This document shows, piece by piece, positions 45,308 to 51,518 of a stretch of 51,518 nt of DNA. How positions within the stretch are numbered: the first letter of the stretch is position 1; each line of letters begins with the position of its first letter. The stretch covers positions 1-51,518 of the forward strand of contig JACZYA010000007.1 in NCBI GenBank assembly GCA_022571295.1, given 5' to 3'. The stretch comes from Acidobacteriota bacterium (lineage in GTDB: Bacteria > Acidobacteriota > Terriglobia > Acidiferrales > 2-02-FULL-67-57). The notes under the pieces are model-generated. The model had not been told where the DNA came from and did not search any database. It saw nothing but the letters and a program-made list of their open reading frames with translations. The translations under genes were made by a program, and so were the position numbers.

Positions 45308-46558
45308 CTACTCATAGCGTAGGCAGGCCACCGGGTCGAGCGCGGCGGCGCGGATCGCCGGGTAGATGCCAAAGAAGAGCCCGACCCCGACCGACATCAG
45401 GAGCGCCGTCACCACCCAGAAGAGCGAGAGCTCGGCCGGCAAGCCGGGCATGGTCAGGCGAATCGCCGTGCTCAGGGCTGCCCCCAGCAGGACGCCCGCG
45501 ATTCCCCCCAGGCTGGTGATGGTGACGGCCTCGGTGAGAAACTGCTGGCGGATGTCGCGCCGGCGCGCCCCCATGGCTTTGCGCAAGCCGATTTCCCCCG
45601 TGCGCTCGGTGACCGAAACCAGCATGATGGTCATCACCCCGATGCCGCCCACCACCAGCGCGATGGAGGCGATGATAGAAGTCAGCAGCACCACCGCCCC
45701 GGTGAGCTGACTCCAGAGGTCGGTGAGGAAGTCGGGCGAGGTGATTTCAAAGTCATTTTCCTGGTGTGGCCGGACTCCGCGGCGGCGGCGCAAGATGCCG
45801 GCGGCTTCATCCTGCGCTTGCGCCAACTGCGCCGGGTCGTCCACTCCCACCGCGATGATCTGCTCTTCAATTTCCGGCCAGAGTTTCCCAAAGGTGTTGT
45901 AAGGGATAATCACAAACTGGTCGATGCCGGGGCCGCCCAGCAGGCCCTGGTGTTTTTCCCACACGCCGATGACGGTGAATTCGGTGCCGTTCACCCGCAC
46001 CACCTGCCCGATGGGGTCGCGCGGGCCGAAGAGCGAATCGGCAATCGCCATCCCCAGCACCGCTACGCGGGCGCTGTGGTCGTTCTCCACCTGGGTGAAC
46101 ATCCGCCCTTCCTTGATGGAAAACACCGGCATAGCCTCGGGCATGTCTGTCTCTGTGCCCCGGATGAAGGGGTTGTTGACTTTCTGGTTGCGGTAGCGAA
46201 CTTCGCTGAACTGGCCGAAGAAGGGAAACCGGGTCAGGAACGGAGTGGCGAGCGTGCAGGAGCGGCACTGCTCGCGCAGCGCCACTGCGTCGGCATAAGT
46301 AAGGTGTTTGCGCACGCGGATGTGCTCGGGCCAGTTGCCGAGGCTGAAGGCGGGGAAGCGCGTAACGAAAAAGACCCGCGCGCCAATCTCCTGCGCTTTG
46401 TCGGCGATGTGTTTGTTCAGGCCGTGGATGATGGCGGCTACGCTGATCACCGACACCACCCCGATCACCACGCCCAGCATGGTCAGCGCCGCCCGCAGCT
46501 TGTGCGCGCGCAGGGCGGCGAAGGCCGTGCGCAGATTTTCCTTCCAGCTAATGCCCAT
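45308..46558 (-). CDS. MacB-like ABC transporter permease (second)
   Basis: Permease of 416 residues: one N-terminal TM helix, a large periplasmic MacB_PCD domain, and three C-terminal TM helices of the FtsX domain (ERTGEIGLRKAMGARRRDIRQQFL motif) ending LDPVACLRYE. The periplasmic part has a CxxC pair (EQCRSC). It follows the paralogous permease with a 3-bp gap. Neither an ATPase nor a membrane-fusion protein is in the window, so a MacA/MacB-like complex must draw them from elsewhere or use a different partner. Confidence 0.88.
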   Translation of the reverse strand: MGISWKENLRTAFAALRAHKLRAALTMLGVVIGVVSVISVAAIIHGLNKHIADKAQEIGARVFFVTRFPAFSLGNWPEHIRVRKHLTYADAVALREQCRSCTLATPFLTRFPFFGQFSEVRYRNQKVNNPFIRGTETDMPEAMPVFSIKEGRMFTQVENDHSARVAVLGMAIADSLFGPRDPIGQVVRVNGTEFTVIGVWEKHQGLLGGPGIDQFVIIPYNTFGKLWPEIEEQIIAVGVDDPAQLAQAQDEAAGILRRRRGVRPHQENDFEITSPDFLTDLWSQLTGAVVLLTSIIASIALVVGGIGVMTIMLVSVTERTGEIGLRKAMGARRRDIRQQFLTEAVTITSLGGIAGVLLGAALSTAIRLTMPGLPAELSLFWVVTALLMSVGVGLFFGIYPAIRAAALDPVACLRYE

Positions 46559-46561
46559 CTA

Positions 46562-47785
46562 TTATTCCGCTCGCAATGCCACCGCCGGGTCGAGCCGGGC
46601 GGCTTGGACCGCCGGGTAGATGCCGAAGATGAGAGCGATCAGCGAGCTCAGCAGCAGGCCCGCCACCGCCACCCAGATTTTGATCGTGGCCGGGAAGGGC
46701 GTAAACTCCCGCAGCAGCAGCGCCAGGATGAACCCCACCGCTTCTCCTATCAGTCCTCCGGTGATGCAAACTGCCAGCGCTTCCAGCAGGAAGTGCCACA
46801 GGATGTCCCGGCGGGTGGCGCCCAACGATCGCCGCAGGCCGATCTCTTTCCGGCGCTCGCTCACCGAGACCAGCATGATGTTCATGATGACGATCCCGCC
46901 CACCAGCGACGCAATCGAGCTGACCAGCACGAACACTACAAAGAAGACCGAGCTGATGTCCTCCCACAGTTCAAGATAGGTTTCGGCGGTGGCCAGGTAG
47001 AAATCGTTTTTGTCGGCGTAACGCAGGTTGCGCTGGCGGCGCAGCAGTGCCCGCACGTCCTCCATCACCGCCGGGAGAGCCTCCTGCGAAGGGGCCTGGA
47101 TTTTCAGGGTCAGGCTGTGGCGGCGTCCGTAGAGCTTCTCAAAACTCGTCAGCGGTATGATGACAAAGTTGTCCTGCTCCTGGCCGAGGACCGAGCCGAT
47201 TTCTTCCGCCACGCCGATGATGCGGAACTCCTCGCCTGCAATCCGCACGCTCTGCCGCAGCGGGTCCACCTGCGGGAAGAGTTCTTCCCGCACCCCGTAG
47301 CCCAGCAACGCCACCGGCACGGCCTGTTGGTCTTCGGTGGTGGTGAACCAGCGGCCGACGGCCAGGTCGAGGGTGGTGATGCGGGCCATCTCGGCGCTCT
47401 CGCCGCGAATCCGGATGTCGGCCAGGCTCTGGGTGGCGGAGCGCACCCGTCCGCCGGTGGCGCCGACCGCGCCCACCTCCACGCAGGTGCGGCACCCTTC
47501 CGCCACCGCGCGCCACTGCTGGCGGGTGATGTCCTTGTGCTTGAGCGCCTCGATCATCTCGTCAAAATTGGTCATGACCAGGGGCGTCTTGGCCACTTCA
47601 AAGACGTTGGTGCCCAGGTTGGCGATCTTGTCCTGCACGTAGGTGTTGGCGCCCTGCACCAGCGTCATCACCACGATCAGCGAGGTGACGGAGATAATCA
47701 GCCCCAGCAGCGTGAGCGCGCTGCGCAGCTTGTGCGCCGCCAACGACGTCAGCGCCAGGCGGGCAGCTTCAGTCGGACTGACCAT
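46562..47785 (-). CDS. MacB-like ABC transporter permease (first)
   Basis: Permease of 407 residues with the same architecture as its downstream paralogue. The FtsX coupling motif is ERRKEIGLRRSLGATRRDILWHFLLEA and the C-terminus is LDPAVALRAE. A CxxC pair is also present (EGCRTC), so the cysteines are a shared feature. It starts 5 bp after dtd. Two different permeases would allow a heterodimer. Confidence 0.88.
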   Translation of the reverse strand: MVSPTEAARLALTSLAAHKLRSALTLLGLIISVTSLIVVMTLVQGANTYVQDKIANLGTNVFEVAKTPLVMTNFDEMIEALKHKDITRQQWRAVAEGCRTCVEVGAVGATGGRVRSATQSLADIRIRGESAEMARITTLDLAVGRWFTTTEDQQAVPVALLGYGVREELFPQVDPLRQSVRIAGEEFRIIGVAEEIGSVLGQEQDNFVIIPLTSFEKLYGRRHSLTLKIQAPSQEALPAVMEDVRALLRRQRNLRYADKNDFYLATAETYLELWEDISSVFFVVFVLVSSIASLVGGIVIMNIMLVSVSERRKEIGLRRSLGATRRDILWHFLLEALAVCITGGLIGEAVGFILALLLREFTPFPATIKIWVAVAGLLLSSLIALIFGIYPAVQAARLDPAVALRAE

Positions 47786-47790
47786 TGGTG

Positions 47791-48243
47791 TTAGTAGAAG
47801 CTCCGGTCGGTGTCCACCAGCAGGGTCACCGGCCCCGCGTTCACCAGTTCCACCTCCATCGTCGCCTGGAAGACGCCGGTTTCTACCTTCAGCCCGCGAT
47901 GCCGGAGCACGTGGAGGAATTTTTCGTAGAGCACCTGCGCCTGGGCGGCGGGGGCGGCGCGGTCAAAGCTGGGGCGGCGGCCCTTGCGGCAGTCGCCGTG
48001 CAAGGTGAACTGGCTCACGACCAGGACAGCGCCGCCGACTTCCCCGACCGAGCGGTTCATTTTGCCGTTGTCGTCGTTGAAGAGGCGCAGCCCGGCGATC
48101 TTCTCCGCCAGTTGGGCGGCGTCGGCTTCCGCGTCGGTCTTGGCCACGCCCACGAGCACCAGCATCCCCTCCCCGATTTCGCCGGTGGTTCGACCGTCCA
48201 CTTCGACCCGCGCCCGGCTGACTCGTTGCACCACTGCTCGCAT
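47791..48243 (-). CDS. dtd: D-aminoacyl-tRNA deacylase
   Basis: DTD of 150 residues (family about 145-150); it hydrolyses D-aminoacyl-tRNAs and glycyl-tRNA-Ala errors in the cytoplasm. The two active-site motifs are present: [18 protein letters not shown] and [12 protein letters not shown]. The ATG at 48243 begins the conserved [11 protein letters not shown] and has AAGGAGAG upstream. It is divergent from merR and the first gene of a unit with the two permeases. Confidence 0.95.
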   Translation of the reverse strand: MRAVVQRVSRARVEVDGRTTGEIGEGMLVLVGVAKTDAEADAAQLAEKIAGLRLFNDDNGKMNRSVGEVGGAVLVVSQFTLHGDCRKGRRPSFDRAAPAAQAQVLYEKFLHVLRHRGLKVETGVFQATMEVELVNAGPVTLLVDTDRSFY

Positions 48244-48335
48244 CTGCGTTGCTCTCCTTTCTTTCTCGATGATAAGCAATTTCATTGTCGCGTTACTATA
48301 CGTTCCGGTCAACGCAGTTATTTCGGGGAAAAGCC

Positions 48336-48367
48336 TTGACTCTATAGCCAGCTATAGGGTTTAGACT
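48336..48367 (+). promoter_or_regulatory. MerR-type promoter/operator
   Basis: -35 TTGACT (48336-48341) and -10 TAGACT (48362-48367) are separated by 20 bp, the over-long spacing typical of MerR-activated promoters. The spacer holds the dyad ACTCTATAG-CCAG-CTATAGGGT (48339-48360) with 8 of 9 arm positions paired. The start codon of merR (48374) lies about where transcription should begin, so the message is probably leaderless and the regulator controls its own operon. Confidence 0.85.
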
Positions 48368-48373
48368 GTAGGC

Positions 48374-48817
48374 ATGAGCGCGCGGCTCTTTATCGGCAAA
48401 GTCGCCCAGGCGGCCGGCCTGAGCGTGCAGGCGGTGCGCTACTACGAGCGGCTGGGGTTGCTGCCGCCCGCGGAGCGGACGGCGGGAGACTACCGCGCCT
48501 ATCGCCCCGAGGCGGTGGAGCGACTACGGTTCATCCGCCAGGCGCAGGCGGCGGGTTTTCGGCTGGAAGAAATCCGGGAGATTTTGCGGATGAAGTTTGC
48601 CGGGCAGTCGCCTTGCGAGTGCGTGCGCACGATGCTGCAACGGAAACTGGAAGAGGTGGAGGAGCAGATGGCGGCGCTGGGGCGCTTTCGGAAACAACTG
48701 CGGCGAACCTTGCAGCGAGCTCACTCATTGCCCCGCCTGCCACATCGGGCCAGCGCCATCTGTCCGATGATCGAAAGTATGCCTACGGTCGGAAACAAGG
48801 GAGGCAAGAAGCGATGA
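48374..48817 (+). CDS. MerR-family metal-responsive regulator
   Basis: MerR protein of 147 residues. The winged helix is standard (LFIGKVAQAAGLSVQAVRYYERLGLLPP), followed by the long dimerisation helix (EVEEQMAALGRFRKQLRRTL). Metal-site candidates are Cys81 and Cys83 (SPCECV), His117/His124 and Cys130 (AICPMIE). The first region and the late CPxI match mercury- and zinc-sensing MerR/ZntR proteins, but the cysteine usually found shortly before the CPxI segment is missing. It ends in TGA, and the same frame stays open to 48946. Confidence 0.92.
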   Translation: MSARLFIGKVAQAAGLSVQAVRYYERLGLLPPAERTAGDYRAYRPEAVERLRFIRQAQAAGFRLEEIREILRMKFAGQSPCECVRTMLQRKLEEVEEQMAALGRFRKQLRRTLQRAHSLPRLPHRASAICPMIESMPTVGNKGGKKR

Positions 48818-48827
48818 GGGGCGCAGC

Positions 48828-48844
48828 GGTCGGGTTGGCCGACC
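48828..48844 (+). other. SECIS-like hairpin downstream of the merR UGA
   Basis: A perfect 6-bp stem GGTCGG/CCGACC with loop GTTGG lies with its loop 17 nt after the merR TGA. This meets published bacterial SECIS criteria (stem of at least 4 bp, G at loop position 1 or 2, 16-37 nt distance). It may mean read-through of merR, or be an unrelated structure. Confidence 0.4.
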
Positions 48845-48901
48845 ATGGGTGGATTCGAGCAAGCATGCGGCGTTGTGGAATGCCGAGAAAGGAGGCAGAC
48901 G

Positions 48902-48946
48902 ATGTGTCCATTGTGTCCGTATTGCCCGGATGACGGCTGCTGCTAG
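48902..48946 (+). CDS. 14-residue cysteine-rich microprotein
   Basis: The frame encodes MCPLCPYCPDDGCC and stops at TAG: six cysteines in fourteen residues. AAAGGAGG at 48888-48895 stands 6 nt before the ATG, an ideal ribosome-binding site. Spaced CxxCxxC and a terminal Cys pair would bind a soft metal ion. It sits between the MerR regulator and the MerT-like selenoprotein, so it should be expressed with them. The frame is also in phase with merR across its TGA, leaving the alternative that it is a C-terminal extension of the regulator. Confidence 0.65.
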   Translation: MCPLCPYCPDDGCC

Positions 48947-49060
48947 GCGGTCGTGATTCGCATAGTCCCGCCGAGAAGGTGGCGGGCGAACCGGCTGCGG
49001 GGGTGGAGCGGCCGATCCACTCCCAGCCGATTCGGACAGCGGCAAGATCAAGAAGGAACG

Positions 49061-49363
49061 ATGCGAGAAAAACCTTCCAGCGCGGTGAGCGTTCTGCTGG
49101 CGGTTCCCTGGTGTTGAGTGGCCCCGGCGCTGCTGTCCACGTTTGCGGTGGGTGGCGCCGCGGCGGCTCGGGGAGTCGTCGGCCAACTCTTGCCCTGGTT
49201 GTTTCTGGGCACGGTGGGCTTCCTCGCCTACGCGCACTATTTGGCTTGGGTGCGAGGGCACGGGCGCAGGGCAACCCGGTGGATTCTGGGAATCAACACA
49301 GTGATGGTAGTGTACTTCTGGTACGGGCGGGTGCGCTTTTGGGTCGAAGGCTGGTTGAGCTAG
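49061..49363 (+). CDS. MerT-like membrane selenoprotein (Cys-Sec pair)
   Basis: Translated with TGA (49115-49117) as selenocysteine, this is a 100-residue protein with three TM segments. The first contains PWCUVAP, with Cys18 and Sec19 at the place of the vicinal Cys-Cys in MerT helix 1 (ACCLGP type). The second is LLPWLFLGTVGFLAYAHYLAW, the third WILGINTVMVVYFWY. Read without Sec, the gene would need to start at a GTG directly after the TGA with no ribosome-binding site and half of helix 1 missing. GAAGGA precedes the ATG. It should carry Hg(II) or a similar ion across the inner membrane. Confidence 0.82.
49131..49157 (+). other. Candidate bacterial SECIS for the MerT-like UGA
   Basis: Stem CTGTCCAC (49133-49140) with GTGGGTGG (49148-49155), extendable by two pairs to 49131/49157, includes G-U pairs. 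The loop GTTTGCG has G first and begins 24 nt after the UGA. All three properties fit the bacterial SECIS pattern. Confidence 0.65.
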
Positions 49364-50184
49364 TTCTGCTGGCGGTGGTGCTCTGGCTGCCGGGCGCAGC
49401 GCAGGCGCAGATTGTGGCGCCGGGCGGGCGCACGCTGTTCAACCGGGCGGTGATGGTGCGCAGCTTCGTGCGCATCGACAACTTCGCCGAAGGCGTGCCG
49501 GGGGTGCGCGTGCGGCGCGTAGTCAATCCCTACGCGGTGGTCTGGGGCGCCTACCCGCATCTGAATTTGACTTTTGTAGCCCCGCTGGTGAGCGTGCAGA
49601 GCGACGCGCCCGGCCTGCCCGCGCGCAACTTCACCACCACCAGCTTCGGCGACGGGTTCATCTTTGCCCGCTACGACCTGCTGCGCAAGAACGTGCGCGG
49701 CGGATTCACCCGGCTCTCGCCCGAGATCGGCGTGAAGCTGCCCAGCGGGGGCGCCTTCGGCAGCGGCTCCACCGATCCCATCGCCGCGCTCATTTTCTCT
49801 CACGTGCGCGACCCGCATTGGTTCATCGCCGACGCCGAGTTCACCTACACCACCACCGGCGACGGCGGCCTGCGGCAGGGAAACCACTGGAACTACGACC
49901 TCGCTTACCTTTATCGTGTGCTGCCGCGCGGCGGGCTGGGCATCCCCGCCTTGTATTTGGTGCTGGAGATGAACGGCCAGCACATGCGCCGGGCGCGGCT
50001 GGGCGGGGCTAAGCTGCCCGACACCGGCGGCAATTTGGTTTTCTTGTCACCCGGAATCGAGTTCATGGCATCCAATCGGGTGGTGTTAGAATTCTCTTCG
50101 CCCATCCCGGTGGGGCGGGATTTGAACGGCTCGCAATTGAAGCCGACTTCCAGCTTCATCTTGGGGATTCGGTGGTTGTTTTGA
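49339..50184 (+). CDS. Outer-membrane beta-barrel transporter of the mer-like operon
   Basis: Protein of about 281 residues. From a TTG at 49339 it begins with a clear signal peptide (VELVLLAVVLWLPGAAQAQ) and continues as an all-beta barrel with alternating strands (LNLTFVAPLVSVQS, FGDGFIFARYDLL, LSPEIGVKLPSGGAFG) ending in IRWLF. It resembles the MetA/phenol-degradation type transporters (PF13557-like). The start overlaps the end of the MerT-like gene by 25 bp; other starts are possible because the frame is open from 48979. In context it should let the metal ion or its ligand through the outer membrane. Confidence 0.75.
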   Translation: MGRRLVELVLLAVVLWLPGAAQAQIVAPGGRTLFNRAVMVRSFVRIDNFAEGVPGVRVRRVVNPYAVVWGAYPHLNLTFVAPLVSVQSDAPGLPARNFTTTSFGDGFIFARYDLLRKNVRGGFTRLSPEIGVKLPSGGAFGSGSTDPIAALIFSHVRDPHWFIADAEFTYTTTGDGGLRQGNHWNYDLAYLYRVLPRGGLGIPALYLVLEMNGQHMRRARLGGAKLPDTGGNLVFLSPGIEFMASNRVVLEFSSPIPVGRDLNGSQLKPTSSFILGIRWLF

Positions 50185-51146
50185 TGAATCGGATAACGCT
50201 CAGCTTGGTGAGTCTGTCGGCTGTCCTGCTGGCGGCCTGCGCGCGCGAACCGGCGCCCCCGCCGGAGCCGGTCGGGGCGCACTACCATTTGCTGGCAGTG
50301 TGGGGTGAGTCCGGCCGGGAGCCGGGCCAGTTCGACGGCGTGCAGGGGTTGGTGGTGGATGCGCAGGGCCAGGTGTACGTGGCCGACGCGGAGAACTGCC
50401 GCGTGCAAGTCTTCACCAACGCAGGAGAATTTCTGCGCATGTGGGGCAAGTGCGGGGAGCGGCGGGGCGAGTTCCTCAAGCCGGTGGACGTGGCGGTGGG
50501 TCGCGGCGGCGAAGTGTTGGTGGTGGACTTCATGCTCGACCGGGTGCAGGTGTTCGACCGCGAAGGAAATTTCCTGCGCCAGTGGGGGCGCTCAGGGAAA
50601 CGCAACGGAGAGTTTTCCGCGCCGGTTGGTGTGGCAGTGGATTCCGAAGGGAACGTCTATGTGACTGACTTCTACAACCATCGCGTGCAGAAATTTTCTT
50701 CGCAGGGGAAGTTTCTGGCTGCGTGGGGGGTGGACGGCGGGGCCGAGGGCCAGTTGCATTACCCGGGGAAGTTGACGGTGGCCGCCGACGGAAATATCTA
50801 CGTGGCCGATGCGCACAACTACCGCGTGCAGAAGTTTGATTCCGAAGGGAAGTTCCTGGCAACGTGGGGAACTTCGGGCACTTGGCAGGGGCAGTTCCAG
50901 GACCCGACCGATCTGGTCGTGGACCGGAACGGAAACCTGCACGTGGCCGACAGCGGCAACTTCCGCGTGCAGTGGCTGGACGCGGAGGGGAACTACCTGG
51001 CGGAGTGGGCGGTGCCGGAAAGCGCCGGGCCCAAGTTCCAGTCTCCGCAGGCGCTGGCCCTGGATGCCGAGGGATTGCTGTACGTCAGCGACGCCGCCAA
51101 CAATCGCATCTATAAATTGGAGGCGGTGACAGGGAGGCAGGAATGA
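50184..51146 (+). CDS. NHL-repeat lipoprotein
   Basis: Lipoprotein of 320 residues. The signal ends in lipobox LAAC (about 15). The mature part is a six-bladed NHL propeller, each blade with the pattern GLVVDAQGQVYVADAENCRVQVF (for example at about 57, 104, 151, 198, 245, 292). Such propellers act as protein- or ligand-binding scaffolds. Its ATG shares one base with the stop of the barrel gene, and its stop overlaps the HMA gene (ATGA), so translation is coupled across the operon. A role in the metal system is inferred from position only. Confidence 0.88.
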   Translation: MNRITLSLVSLSAVLLAACAREPAPPPEPVGAHYHLLAVWGESGREPGQFDGVQGLVVDAQGQVYVADAENCRVQVFTNAGEFLRMWGKCGERRGEFLKPVDVAVGRGGEVLVVDFMLDRVQVFDREGNFLRQWGRSGKRNGEFSAPVGVAVDSEGNVYVTDFYNHRVQKFSSQGKFLAAWGVDGGAEGQLHYPGKLTVAADGNIYVADAHNYRVQKFDSEGKFLATWGTSGTWQGQFQDPTDLVVDRNGNLHVADSGNFRVQWLDAEGNYLAEWAVPESAGPKFQSPQALALDAEGLLYVSDAANNRIYKLEAVTGRQE

Positions 51147-51518
51147 ACAAACAAGTACGCCGGGCAATTTTTTCCATCGCGCTCTTGAGCGCTTTCGGGC
51201 TTGTGGCTGCGGCGCCGGCCGCGGCGCAGGTGGAAAGCGCGCGGGTGCGCGTTGACGGGATGTCTTGACCGCTTTGAGCCTACGGGGCAGAAAAAGCCCT
51301 GCGACGCCTGGATGGCGTCGGCCAAGTGAAGGTGGAGTTGAAGACCGGCCAAGCGGTCGTGCGGCCGGCGGAGGGAAAGAGCTTCGACCCGACACAGATT
51401 CCGCGGGCGATCAAGGACGCCGGTTTCGACGCGGGAGAAATTGAGCTGACCGCGGTCGGGACGCTGGGTAAGCAGGAAGATTTCTTACTGTTGGAGCTGT
51501 CCGGTGCGGTGCGCAAGT
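51143..51518 (+). CDS. MerP-like HMA-domain selenoprotein with Sec-x-x-Sec (partial, runs off window)
   Basis: With TGA read as selenocysteine, the visible 125 codons give a signal peptide (FSIALLSAFGLVAAAPAAAQ) and an HMA ferredoxin-like domain: RVRVDGMSUPLUAYGAEKAL, LDGVGQVKVELKTGQAVVRP, IPRAIKDAGFDAGEI. In MerP and copper chaperones the motif is GMxCxxC; here both Cys are TGA (Sec42 at 51266-51268, Sec45 at 51275-51277). Without Sec there is no usable start for the rest of the domain. AGGGAGG lies 5 bp before the ATG. The sequence continues past the domain (LGKQEDFLLLELSGAV) and is cut by the window end. Confidence 0.85.
51283..51320 (+). other. Two tandem SECIS-like hairpins for the HMA UGA codons
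   Basis: Hairpin 1: CGGGGC/GCCCTG (51283-51288, 51296-51301), loop AGAAAAA, loop start 21 nt after the first UGA. Hairpin 2: perfect 7-bp CGACGCC/GGCGTCG (51302-51308, 51314-51320), loop TGGAT, loop start 32 nt after the second UGA. Both loops have G in position 2. Each UGA thus has its own element within the 16-37 nt window. Confidence 0.7.

Noticed and set aside
45764-47794. 676-codon open frame on the plus strand
   Set aside because: Antisense to the two MacB-like permeases; composition typical of shadow frames.
48979-49338. N-terminal extension of the outer-membrane barrel frame
   Set aside because: It overlaps the MerT-like gene in another frame and has no signal peptide or conserved sequence. 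The signal peptide begins only after the TTG at 49339.
49118-49363. MerT-like protein starting at the GTG after the TGA, without selenocysteine
   Set aside because: No ribosome-binding site, and it would remove the Cys pair and half of helix 1. The upstream ATG has a ribosome-binding site and is in frame.

Overview
The window looks like a chromosomal segment of an Acidobacteriota bacterium or a close relative. Three things point there: a relic with the C-terminus typical of acidobacterial MacB/FtsX-type permeases, an Oar-like TonB receptor with an N-terminal carboxypeptidase-regulatory domain, and high G+C coding with many secreted unknowns. This is inferred from protein character, not from a marker-gene tree.

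Layout. 1-6.7 kb: yebC-ruvC-unknown, a MEMO1-family gene, two small unknowns, a methylmalonyl-CoA mutase large subunit and an HD-domain gene. 7-8.4 kb: a 54-residue secreted peptide gene and two membrane-associated unknowns. 8.6-15.6 kb: orphan egtD, an osmoprotectant ABC transporter, a DUF427 gene, a YheT-like hydrolase, a metallo-beta-lactamase-fold protein with a helical C-terminus, and a glycosyltransferase. 15.6-21 kb is a scarred tract around typA and tRNA-Val: a 182-bp direct duplication, a tRNA-Val fragment, a permease relic, an orphan lipoprotein and an NTF2-like protein. 21-27 kb: a porin and a ZnuA/ZnuB-type metal transporter with its own outer-membrane protein but no ATPase. 27-38 kb is a long minus-strand envelope cluster: CDP-alcohol phosphatidyltransferase fusion, flippase-like protein, glycosyltransferase, methyltransferase, alkaline-phosphatase-superfamily enzyme with a large unknown partner, and an NDP-sugar/alcohol pyrophosphorylase. 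38-43.5 kb: TonB receptor, HigBA toxin-antitoxin, queF, proline dehydrogenase and DoxX. 43.7-48.2 kb: tandem DinB paralogues, a repeat cluster, and two MacB-like permeases behind dtd.

The most remarkable part is the last 3.2 kb (48336-51518 and beyond). A MerR-type regulator sits behind a textbook MerR promoter (dyad inside a 20-bp spacer). It is followed by a 14-residue peptide with six cysteines, a MerT-like membrane protein, an outer-membrane beta-barrel, an NHL-repeat lipoprotein and a MerP-like HMA-domain protein running off the window end. In the MerT-like protein the second Cys of the vicinal pair is encoded by TGA. In the HMA protein both Cys of the metal motif GMxCxxC are TGA (GMS-U-PL-U). 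Each TGA has a downstream hairpin at the distance, and with the apical-loop G, expected of a bacterial SECIS. I read this as a selenocysteine-based mercury or soft-metal handling operon that ordinary gene calling would break up or miss.
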